19,212 bases of DNA from Candidatus Altimarinota bacterium (GTDB lineage Bacteria > Patescibacteriota > Gracilibacteria > BD1-5 > UBA6164), in the NCBI GenBank assembly GCA_027066255.1, contig JAMOOA010000006.1:1-19212 (forward strand), given 5' to 3'. Under the pieces are notes generated by a model. It ran no database searches and had not been told where the DNA came from. It was given only the letters and a program-made list of their open reading frames with translations. Every line of letters begins with the position of its first letter. Position 1 is the first letter of the stretch. The translations under genes and the position numbers were made by a program. Shown piece after piece: positions 1-9,621 of this stretch.

Positions 1-1206
<1,206 letters not shown>

Positions 1207-1308
1207 GTAATGCCATATAATTGAATAAATTCAAAAGTATGGACTTTTAATTTTTTTGAGTTTTCCTAATATATAAGTAGGTTCACTTTTTTCTAATATT
1301 CTGTTTAT

Positions 1309-1320
1309 TTTAAAGAACAA
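1309..1320 (-). promoter_or_regulatory. boxA-like rRNA antitermination site
   Basis: On the minus strand, about 105 nt upstream of the 16S 5' end, the leader reads TTGTTCTTTAAAA. This matches the rrn boxA core (TGYTCTTTAA) that NusB/NusE bind in other bacteria to make rRNA transcription resistant to termination. It lies between the candidate promoter and the 16S gene, as expected. The assignment rests on motif and position only. Confidence 0.55.
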
Positions 1321-1363
1321 AGGTATGTCTTTTTTTGGTGCTTCTTTTTTATAAAGCCGGCTT

Positions 1364-1391
1364 ATTCTATGATTTATATTTTGTAAGTCAA
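1364..1391 (-). promoter_or_regulatory. Candidate rRNA promoter
   Basis: The minus strand carries a -35 TTGACT (1386-1391) and a -10 TAGAAT (1364-1369) with a 16-bp spacer. Transcription would begin near 1357, inside a small palindrome AAGCCGGCTT (1354-1363), giving a leader of about 150 nt that contains boxA. A perfect 8-bp inverted repeat (AAAACTTT at 1390-1397, AAAGTTTT at 1401-1408) overlaps the -35 and could end transcripts coming from the upstream tRNAs. The same hexamers and spacing occur at 19052-19079. Apart from these signals, nothing else was recognised between 1207 and 1532. Confidence 0.5.
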
Positions 1392-1532
1392 AACTTTTTT
1401 AAAGTTTTTTCTAAAAAGCTATATATCGTCTATTTTAAGCCATAACATTAGAACTGTTTTTTCATCTTACTCTCGCTTGATGTAACTTTTCCTTATAGTA
1501 CATTATTTTTACTTACCACAGGAGAAATTTAT

Positions 1533-1608
1533 TGGTGGGCCTGGTTGGAATTGAACCAACGACAAATCGGTTATGAGCCGACTGCTCTAACCCCTGAGCT
1601 ACAGGCCC
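1533..1608 (-). tRNA. tRNA-Ile2 (CAU anticodon), or a second elongator tRNA-Met
   Basis: The minus strand folds as a cloverleaf with acceptor GGGCCTG/CAGGCCC, D-arm GCTC..GAGC, anticodon loop CTCATAA and T-arm TTGG-TTCAATT-CCAA; CCA is encoded. The anticodon is CAU. The anticodon-arm and variable region (CGGCTCATAACCG, then GTCG) resemble the tRNA-Ile whose C34 is changed to lysidine by TilS so that it reads AUA. An initiator and an elongator tRNA-Met both exist at 18.6-18.8 kb, which makes Ile2 the more likely identity. It is the last tRNA before the 16S gene. Confidence 0.85.
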
Positions 1609-1673
1609 GAAAATCAAAGTTGTAGTCTGGTTTTAAAGACTTTATTTTTATATTTATTTTTCTGAAACATAAT

Positions 1674-1694
1674 TGGCGGAAGGGATGGGATTCG
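1674..1694 (-). repeat. Displaced second copy of the tRNA-Ser(GCU) 3' end
   Basis: A 21-bp perfect direct repeat of 1793-1813. It covers the tRNA-Ser(GCU) 3' end from the T-loop (the C of TTC) through CCA. The rest of the tRNA is absent, so this is not a functional tRNA. It sits 98 bp downstream of the intact tRNA on the same strand, with element B between them. Comparable partial copies follow tRNA-Arg(CCU) at 17537-17571 and tRNA-Met at 18945-18973, all starting at the same T-loop position. Confidence 0.9.
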
Positions 1695-1792
1695 TCGCCC
1701 TTCGGGTCGGACATCCGTTTTGAAAACTCTTGTTCATCGCTTTCAAATTTTCCTTTCAGGAAAAACCTCCTTTCGAATCCGAAACATTTTAA
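1695..1792 (-). mobile_element. Small tRNA-associated element B (98 bp) between two tRNA-Ser 3' ends
   Basis: Read on the minus strand (the tRNA sense), the element contains GAAAGGAGG, a hairpin with stem TTTTCC/GGAAAA around TGAA, then TTTGA and GCGATGAACAAGA. It ends with CGGATGTCCGAC and CCCGAAGGGCGA against the displaced tRNA 3' end. The first half is clearly homologous to element C (17572-17658) and the last 23 bp to element A (18922-18944). It is too short to encode a transposase or integrase, so any mobility would be non-autonomous. Calling it mobile is an inference from its repeated, tRNA-flanked architecture. Confidence 0.6.
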
Positions 1793-1880
1793 TGGCGGAA
1801 GGGATGGGATTCGAACCCACGGAACCCGGAGGTTCACTCCCTTAGCAGGGGAGCCCGTTCAGCCACTCTGGCACCCTTCC
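1793..1880 (-). tRNA. tRNA-Ser (GCU anticodon)
   Basis: Class II tRNA on the minus strand: acceptor GGAAGGG/CCCTTCC, anticodon stem-loop CTCCC-CTGCTAA-GGGAG (anticodon GCU, reads AGC/AGU), a long variable arm typical of serine tRNAs, T-arm GTGGG-TTCGAAT-CCCAT, discriminator G and encoded CCA. It is intact, but its 3' 21 nt are repeated 98 bp downstream (1674-1694), so its present 3' end may be either the original or one regenerated by an insertion. Confidence 0.95.
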
Positions 1881-1908
1881 AATTTTTGGTATTTTTTCTG
1901 AAAAAAAA

Positions 1909-1996
1909 TGGCGGAGAGACAGGGATTCGAACCCTGGGTGACTTGCGCCACGACGGTTTTCAAGACCGTTCCATTCGTCCACTCTGGCATCTCTCC
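1909..1996 (-). tRNA. tRNA-Ser (UGA anticodon)
   Basis: Class II tRNA on the minus strand: acceptor GGAGAGA/TCTCTCC, anticodon stem-loop ACGGT-CTTGAAA-ACCGT (anticodon UGA, reads UCN codons), long variable arm, T-arm AGGG-TTCGAAT-CCCT and encoded CCA. The anticodon UGA is unrelated to the reassigned UGA codon. That codon needs a tRNA-Gly with anticodon UCA, which is not in this window. Confidence 0.95.
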
Positions 1997-2001
1997 GAAT
2001 G

Positions 2002-2032
2002 ATATAAGGTAGAGAACTTCTCTACCTTATAT
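2002..2032. other. 31-bp perfect palindrome between two tRNAs
   Basis: ATATAAGGTAGAGAA (2002-2016) and its exact reverse complement (2018-2032) flank a single C. In RNA this is a hairpin of up to 14 bp. It lies 14 nt after the 3' end of tRNA-Asn and 5 nt before the 5' end of tRNA-Ser(UGA). It lacks a clean U-tract on the minus strand, so it may be an attenuator, a processing signal or a DNA site rather than a classic terminator. Confidence 0.7.
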
Positions 2033-2046
2033 ACGTGTTATTTTAA

Positions 2047-2121
2047 TGGCTCCCCCGGCTGGATTCGAACCAGCGACCAAACGATTAACAGTCGTCTACT
2101 CTACCGCTGAGCTACGGAGGA
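2047..2121 (-). tRNA. tRNA-Asn (GUU anticodon)
   Basis: Cloverleaf on the minus strand: acceptor TCCTCCG/CGGGGGA (one T-G pair), D-arm GCTC..GAGT, anticodon loop CTGTTAA (anticodon GUU), T-arm GCTGG-TTCGAAT-CCAGC, discriminator G and encoded CCA. It is the first gene of the minus-strand tRNA group leading to the 16S gene. Confidence 0.95.
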
Positions 2122-2150
2122 ATGTAATACTTTATATAAAAAGCTTCAGG

Positions 2151-2178
2151 ATTTTATAATTATTTACAGCAAAGTCAA
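2151..2178 (-). promoter_or_regulatory. Candidate promoter of the Asn-Ser-Ser-Ile tRNA group
   Basis: Minus strand -35 TTGACT (2173-2178) and -10 TAAAAT (2151-2156), 16-bp spacer. The predicted start lies about 25 nt upstream of tRNA-Asn. Assigned by motif and position only. Confidence 0.5.
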
Positions 2179-2282
2179 ACTTTTCTTGATGAAATCTTTG
2201 TAGGGTTTTTAAGAAGTTTTTAACAGTGTAAATACAAAAAAGTTGAACAAGAAACAGGTCTTTATTCTGAAATTCAGAAAAC

Positions 2283-2702
2283 CTATAGTTCCTTAATATA
2301 GAACATCTCCTTTCCATGAGGCATATCAAGTATGCCTATTTTTGTGAATTCGAGTTTTTGGTGGAATTTTTGAGAAAGAGTATTAGTCACTTCTGTTGAA
2401 CTTAGGTACTTCGTGTATCATTTGTCTTTTATTATCTCTTCAAGATTTTTCACAAGTTGAGTGCCGAATCCTCTTCATTGATATTTTGGAAGAATCTTCA
2501 CCAACGCAAGAAGTGGAGTATTTCCCCAGATGTTTTGATAAAGACTATATCATGCAACCTGTTCTTCTACTATACATACAGAAATCCTTCATGCGAGAAT
2601 AGACTCTAACATAAACTCTTCTGGGTTTTTATAATCAATAATTTCGTTGATTTGTAGAATACTTGGTAGATGTTCCTTTGTTGCTTGAATTATTTTGGAC
2701 AT
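2283..2702 (-). CDS. GNAT-family N-acetyltransferase
   Basis: A 139-aa protein read with UGA=Gly (in-frame TGA at residues 38, 51 and 76). The family transfers an acetyl group from acetyl-CoA to an amine; the substrate cannot be told here. The N-terminus (MSKIIQATKEHLPSILQINE) is the usual GNAT first strand and helix. The acetyl-CoA pyrophosphate loop is seen as QGRGFG at residues 75-80, followed by the helix TQLVKNLEEII. The C-terminal half has the typical strand and helix around residues 99-122. The length is normal for a single-domain GNAT. The start was chosen because it gives the family's standard N-terminus; an upstream in-frame extension to 2804 would run through the preceding fragment. 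It is the last gene of the gyrB-led minus-strand run, and no Shine-Dalgarno is visible. Confidence 0.85.
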
Positions 2703-2721
2703 GTATTTTTCGTACAAGAAT

Positions 2722-2892
2722 CTAAAAGATAGAAGCCGTGGATACTTGTTGTTCTTTGAGGAAAGAGTACCCTCTTTCTTTATCGCGTGATAAAATTGCC
2801 ACAAGTTCTGTTTGGCTTGAGAAAGTTACGGCTGGAGCATGTCATCACTCAGCTATACTTCCTGTTCCGATTATACCAACATCAAAATTCAT
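2722..2892 (-). pseudogene. Gfo/Idh/MocA-type oxidoreductase, N-terminal fragment
   Basis: A 56-codon reading frame starting MNFDVGIIGTGSIAEGGHAP (both G residues before HAP are TGA) and ending at TAG. The GIIGTGSIAE motif plus ELVAILSRD is the NAD(P)-binding Rossmann start of Gfo/Idh/MocA dehydrogenases, which are normally about 300-350 aa. Everything after the second beta strand is missing, and the GNAT gene begins 19 nt later, so this looks like a deletion remnant. It starts only 7 nt after the stop of the upstream gene. It cannot bind both cofactor and substrate as a complete enzyme would. Confidence 0.7.
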
Positions 2893-2899
2893 AGATAAA

Positions 2900-3421
2900 T
2901 TATCTTCTAAGAGCCTCAAAATATTCTCTCTCTAGTTGTTGAACTATTTCAGAAGAACCGAAGTTTGCATTTCATCACGATCAAAGGTTTGTATAGACAG
3001 ATTTATTATCATCTCAAATGATGATATTTCATACATATTTTTCTGGTTTTTTATGAATACTTATAAGGCTTCTGCTTGATCCATCAAATGCCCTTATTTT
3101 AAAATTTCCTATTGCCTCATTATCAACTTCCCCTAAAATGTTCATAATCACAACTCATCACTTAGATACAAAATTCCTTATTAAATCGTGTAAAATTCAA
3201 TTACCTAGAATCTCCTTATTAAGAAGTATCTGCACCTGCTTCTGTGAATACCTCATTAAGACCTGAGATGCTACTAGAAAATCATGAAAAGATTCTAATT
3301 CAAAATCTTGATCTTTTTTTCATTCAGCAACAGATTCTAAAAGTCATTTATAAGTTTCTTCTAATGTCAGAGGAGTAAACTCTGCTTGAGGGATAGTATT
3401 CGGGTCATATAATCAAAACAT
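2900..3421 (-). CDS. Protein of unknown function downstream of gyrB
   Basis: A 173-aa protein visible only with UGA=Gly; it carries about ten in-frame TGA codons, two of them paired. It starts 22 nt after the gyrB stop, so it is probably co-transcribed. I see no signal peptide or membrane segment. The N-terminal half is acidic and helical (EETYKGLLESVAEGKKDQDF). The C-terminal half looks like alternating strands (GGVVIMNILGEV, FKIRAFDGSSRSLISI, NIIIGDDNKSVYTN) followed by NANFGSSEIVQQLEREYFEAL. That ending faintly recalls catalytically dead phospholipase-D-like sensor domains, in which a strand and aspartate precede a Phe/Asn-rich segment, but no HxK motif is present. The function is not recognised. 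Confidence 0.8.
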
Positions 3422-3443
3422 GCTTCTTCTTTAAGAAATATAA

Positions 3444-5351
<1,908 letters not shown>

Positions 5352-5584
5352 AACTTATTTTTTGGTGAAATATTACATAATACAATATACAGAGCCAAAA
5401 AACTATTACAAATTTATTTTCTCTTTAGACGAGAGGAAATCTAAAGTGTGTGAGAAGGCTAGTTTTTGGGTGAAAAATGATGTTTTTGAGAAAATGATGT
5501 TTTGGGGAGATTTTTTGGGAGGACGAGGAAAGAAAAACTTCACATCTGAGACGAAATTTTAGTAGAATCTATTTAATTAGATTA

Positions 5585-5612
5585 TTGACAAATAATAATT
5601 TATATTTATATT
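5585..5612 (+). promoter_or_regulatory. Candidate promoter giving a leaderless mRNA
   Basis: TTGACA (5585-5590), 16-bp spacer, TATATT (5607-5612). The start codon at 5620 lies 7 nt after the -10, so the mRNA would begin at or next to the ATG. The rest of the 268-bp gap to gyrB holds a 7-bp inverted repeat (CTTTAGA 5423-5429 with TCTAAAG 5440-5446), and no convincing gene. Confidence 0.6.
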
Positions 5613-5619
5613 AAACATC

Positions 5620-6660
5620 ATGACTACTCCTTCTAAAGAAAATTACACCTCTAGCTCCCCTTCTATTGAAAAGCTTCTCAATGAACTTCAGCTTTTTTGA
5701 GACGAACGAAAAGAAGTACAGGAAAAAACATTGAATATTCTCAACTGGGAAGAGTGACAAGGATTCCCAACTTCCCTAGATGATATACTCCAAGGAATGC
5801 TGAGTATCGAGTCCCTTCCTCGATTTTGAATGACGGAAAATATGGTATATCGTGACTATGTAGGTATACACCAACAAAGGATTAGGCATCTGCATACCCA
5901 ATCTCAGTATATGATAGACTTGTGTTTTCCAGAAAAATATGATTTTCGATACGCTTCCAGCTACGCATTCTCTCATGATATTATTGAATGAGTAAGTCCC
6001 TTTGGTGATATAATTACTCCCATAAAAGATGCTTTATCTCAAGATTCTTGGGACATCATAGATGTAGTAGAGAGAAGGCTTTCTGTGTTACTTATGGAGA
6101 AATTCTCTAGTAATTTTTTTGCGACCCTTCCTCCTGGTTTTTTAGCAAGAATCTTTGAGGATATATTTGAAAAGAAAACTATAGAGTCTCAAGTAGTATC
6201 ATATCTCGATAAACTCGATGGACTTCTTACGTGCTTTCATGAGCTTGTTACTTGAAATAGAAACTTTATAGGGAATTTTAATAATTATATCTGAATTTTT
6301 CAAGATATTTCTGATGGGAAAAAAATGCCTGAACTTCAGAAATTATTTCAGACAAAGAGAAAAGAGTACCTGGGTTTTCTTGAAGAAGTTCACTGAGAGT
6401 CTCCTGAGGACATGAATCAATTCTCTGACTCTTATGATCTATTTGATATAAAAGCTATCTTGAAACAATGAGAAAGAATACAGGAGTTTTTCTGAAAATG
6501 TCCTAATGAAGAGAGTATGAGAGAGAAAATTGAAGATGATTTTGGTTTCCCAGCATACGGAAAATGGAAGAAAACTACGAGAGCATTTGTTTCTTTTATC
6601 GATGAAGCTGGAAAAACTCTTGCTAATGGAACTGAGTTTCTTGTAAAACCCAGAAACTAG
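5620..6660 (+). CDS. HD-domain protein, YfbR-like motif pattern
   Basis: A 346-aa protein with many TGA glycines. Residues about 80-140 carry an HD phosphohydrolase signature: RHLH (His92), HDIIE (His119, Asp120, Glu123) and GDIITPIKD (Asp130). This spacing resembles the E. coli 5'-deoxynucleotidase YfbR (HDASEV, GDLPTPVK), in which His and Asp residues bind the catalytic metal. YfbR is about 200 aa; here roughly 70 N-terminal and 200 C-terminal residues have no recognised domain, so the substrate cannot be predicted. No signal peptide or membrane segment is seen. It is transcribed divergently from gyrB, and its TAG stop directly abuts the ispG stop. Class assignment is moderate; the nucleotidase activity is inference. 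Confidence 0.7.
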
Positions 6661-7869
6661 TTATTTGTTATCTTCCCCCTCAAAATACCCTATCAATATC
6701 TCCATAAACTGTTCAAATATATCGTCCCCATCGAGAGTTTTATGAATTTCGCCTTTGACGTAGACAGGAATTTTGGGATTCTCTCCACTTCAGGGTAAAA
6801 ATATACCTATATCCGCATTTTTAGCTTCTCCTGGTCCATTGACGATACAGCCCATAACGGCAATGTTGGTGGTGGTAAAGTTTGTGTATTTGTCTTTCCA
6901 AGTGCTGTAGTTTTTGTCTATCTCGTCGGTAATTTGTTTGGAGAGGATTTGGAATTTGTCAGAGGAAGTTCTTCCACATCCTGGACAAGAAGTAATCAGT
7001 GGTTGAAAGCTCCTGATTCCCATTGTTTGAAGGATGTATTTACACACCTCAACTTCAAGAGACCTCTTGGCTCCTGGTTCTGGAGTGAGAGAGACGCGAA
7101 TCGTATCACCAATCCCCTCTTGAAGGAGGAGCCCGAGTGCGATAGAACTCGCCGTAATTCCCTTTGCGCTTCCACCAGCTTCTGTGAGACCGAGATGAAG
7201 GGGGATATCTGTTTTAGAACTGAGAAGTTTATAAGAAGAAACCATATCTTGGATATCCGACATCTTGACTGAAATCGTCATTCTATTTTTTGGGAGTCCG
7301 TACTGTTCTGCCTTTTCTACTGAAAGGAGAGCTGATTCTACCATAGAATCAACAAAGACTTCTTTTCCTGATTTTGGATTCTGAAGTTTTGAGTTTTCGT
7401 TCATATTCATCTGGAGTAAGTCATCATCCAGTGATCATCCATTGATTCCGATGCGAACGGGTTTTTGGTATTTGATAGCGCATTCGATAATAGACTTGAA
7501 GTTATCATCTCTTTTTTCTCACTTTCCGACATTTCCTGGATTGATTCTGTATTTCGCCAATGATTCAGCCATTTCTGGATATTTATTGAGGAGGATGTGA
7601 CCGTTATAATGAAAGTCTCCAACAATAGGAGTTGAAATTCCGAGTGATATCAGGTTCTTGATAATTTTAGGGACAGCTTCAGCAGCTGCATCATCATTGA
7701 CCGTGATTCTCACGAGTTCACTTCCTGCTTTTACAAGTTCCTGAATTTGTTTGGTCGTTGCTCCGATATCTGCTGTTGGAGTGTTCGTCATGGATTGGAT
7801 AACAATAGGATTATCTCCTCACATGAGGACTCCTCAGATATTTATTTCGATAGTTTGTTTTCTGTGCAT
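6661..7869 (-). CDS. ispG: 4-hydroxy-3-methylbut-2-enyl diphosphate synthase (IspG/GcpE)
   Basis: The penultimate MEP-pathway enzyme, reducing MEcPP to HMBPP with a [4Fe-4S] cluster. The protein is 402 aa, starting [30 protein letters not shown], where two of the glycines are TGA. The N-terminal TIM-barrel half is followed by the cluster domain with SCPGCGR (Cys295, Cys298) and [10 protein letters not shown] (Cys341, then the Glu that completes the cluster). The length is normal for the two-domain bacterial form. The start lies in a divergent intergenic region, and no Shine-Dalgarno is present. No other MEP gene is in the window. The 3' end has no room for a separate terminator because its stop abuts the convergent gene's stop. 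Confidence 0.96.
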
Positions 7870-7945
7870 GATGTATATTTTAACTTTTATAAAATATATT
7901 ATAGTGAATAATTCATAATACTTTTTATTATTCAGGAAATATATA

Positions 7946-7973
7946 TTGACATATTTACAGGATGGATTATAAA
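7946..7973 (+). promoter_or_regulatory. Candidate promoter for the 8029 gene
   Basis: TTGACA (7946-7951), 16-bp spacer, TATAAA (7968-7973), giving a leader of about 50 nt before the ATG at 8029. Just upstream is an 8-bp inverted repeat, TGAATAAT (7905-7912) and ATTATTCA (7927-7934), which could be an operator for either divergent gene. Confidence 0.5.
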
Positions 7974-8028
7974 TATATTTATATAATATTCTTTTTATAT
8001 CATTAATTAAATATTAATATAAAAAATC

Positions 8029-8933
8029 ATGGTAGATATCACTAGAAGAAATTTCCTTATTTGATGAACGGCTACTGTAAGTTGAAGAATCCCTAGTTGG
8101 ACTTTTTTAAAGTGAGTTTCTTCCATTTTGGATTCTAAAAGATTCCCAATAAAGATATTAGGAATTAGTAATCAAAATTTCAAAAGTACTATCTGAGAAA
8201 AACTAGCAAATCAATGAATCGCTCAAGGAACTATTGATGCATTTCTGAATAAAAGAACAAAACTTATAAATGACACATGTGACATCTGACAAAATATGTT
8301 GAGTATGCTAGGAGTAACTCCTGACAAAGGAGAGTTATTAATAACGAGAAAACTTCCTCAATATAATGAGAAAAAACCAGAATTTATATTGGATAGATTT
8401 TGATACCCAAAGATGACTTGGGAAAACTTCTTCAAATGGGAGTGAAGGCATAGTGTTAAGTGAGTCTATAAGCTAGAAAAATGAGTATCACTTGTTTGCA
8501 ATAAGGAATGAGTAAGCGCAAAGTGAGATATCGATATAGAGTTTACCCCTGATTGACTTATTAAGTTAATATTATACATGAAAAAAAAGGAGAAGGTATA
8601 TCGCACTGGTCCACTCAATGAATTGAGGTTATATTAAAGAATCCGCTAGAAGTTAAGAAACAGATATTCCAATGGAAATCAAGAGATTGGTCTCAAGAAA
8701 TTATAAATGAACATAGATCCTTTCATAAAAGACTACGAAAAGTATTGCAAGAAAATTATGGAAAAGTAAACAAAAAACGAAAAGAAACCACAAATATCAT
8801 CTCTCATATCTTGAAGTGAAGTACATACCTTACTCCCCCAGAACAAACCATTAAAAGCTATAAAAAGCTTTTTGAGAATACTTGAGAAAATATTAGCGAT
8901 AACATCGCTAAAGAAAATATGAGAGAAGAATAA
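8029..8933 (+). CDS. Unknown protein with a twin-arginine-like start; split by a -1 frameshift at an A8 run
   Basis: Read in table 25, the first frame runs from ATG 8029 to TAA 8635-8637 (202 aa). The -1 frame stays open across the A8 run at 8581-8588 and continues to TAA 8931-8933, so a single -1 shift yields about 301 aa. The N-terminus, MVDITRRNFLIGGTATVSG, fits the (S/T)RRxFLK Tat pattern, but the following stretch is only weakly hydrophobic. The rest is lysine-rich with no recognised domain; the part after the shift is strongly basic and helical (FHKRLRKVLQENYGKVNKKRK). Glycine is encoded by TGA in about 17 of 24 cases, more than in the neighbouring housekeeping genes, hinting at a different origin or weaker codon selection. 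It could be a decaying gene, a sequencing indel, or a product of frameshifting or transcript slippage. Confidence 0.65.
8583..8589 (+). other. A AAA AAG heptamer, candidate -1 slippery site
   Basis: In the zero frame the codons are ATG AAA AAA AAG GAG, so the heptamer A-AAA-AAG is in the correct register for tandem -1 slippage, as in E. coli dnaX. The A8 run would equally allow RNA polymerase slippage. Downstream structure is weak: only CTCAA/TTGAG (8614-8627) is seen. Confidence 0.4.
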
Positions 8934-8940
8934 TAGTTTT

Positions 8941-9504
8941 TTACTTCGCCCAAGTTCACTGAGAAAGGGCTATCTTCATATCCTCTATAAATTCTCATAT
9001 ATCCAATTCAAGCATCGTCTCACAATTACGAGCCTCTCATCTGTCTACTCCAGCAGCAAATCATTTGTCTTTAAGTTTTTTCTTTATAGATTTTGGTTTG
9101 ATGTCCATGACATTGTCACTCGGAAGCATACGGAAGTATGCCCACATAAATCCAGAAAGTTCATCAACTGCATTCAGGTACTTTCTTACCAGCGTATCTG
9201 GTTGCTCAGTAATTCCTGGAAGAAAATGTCCATGAGAGCGGATGTCTCCCTTGATTTCTTCTGGCAAATCTATCTCTGAAGTTATCATATCAAACTCATC
9301 TTTGAGATGTTTATTCCCATCCTTTTCAATATAGTCCCAATCTACATCGTGAAGAACTCCTACAAGCCACCAGTAGTGAGAATCTTCTCAGAGTTTTTCT
9401 CAGAAGTATTTCATAATGGCTCCTACTTGGTAGAGATGTTGTTTGGTAGAAGTAGAGTATTTTTCTATCAGGTCACGTGCTTGTTGCTCAATTGGAAGTA
9501 CCAT
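8941..9504 (-). CDS. HD-superfamily hydrolase
   Basis: A 187-aa protein. HLYQVGAIMKYF (His23) and VGVLHDVDWD (His52, Asp53) give the H...HD metal-binding arrangement of small HD hydrolases, and H..D residues around SHGHFLPG may supply further ligands. TGA glycines include those in FGEKLGED and IGEFIED. Proteins of this sort are often annotated as predicted HD hydrolases acting on phosphorylated metabolites; the substrate is unknown here. There is no signal peptide. Its stop lies 7 nt from the stop of the convergent gene. It is transcribed divergently from pyrG across a region containing a long inverted repeat. Confidence 0.8.
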
Positions 9505-9518
9505 GGTTGTTTAGTTAG

Positions 9519-9571
9519 GTAAAATCTTATTCTAAGACATTTAAGTCAAAAATCCATAAATAAGATTTTAC
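9519..9571. promoter_or_regulatory. 13-bp perfect inverted repeat in the HD hydrolase/pyrG divergent region
   Basis: GTAAAATCTTATT (9519-9531) and its exact complement (9559-9571) are separated by 27 bp, within the 117-bp region between two divergent start codons. A pyrG -10 candidate, TATACT, lies just downstream, near 9594. It could act as a paired operator or as a long hairpin in either leader. No known regulator motif was recognised. Confidence 0.6.
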
Positions 9572-9621
9572 GATATTCGATTCGTCATTATACTTATTTT
9601 TAATTTCTCACTCAAATACAA

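Noticed and set aside
1571..1837. 88-codon minus-strand ORF
   Set aside because: It runs through tRNA-Ile2, element B and tRNA-Ser; the peptide is a translation of tRNA sequence.
2130..3440. Interpretation of the gyrB downstream region as non-coding or heavily decayed
   Set aside because: With UGA=Gly it resolves into a 173-aa gene, a dehydrogenase fragment and an intact GNAT gene; the apparent stops are glycine codons.
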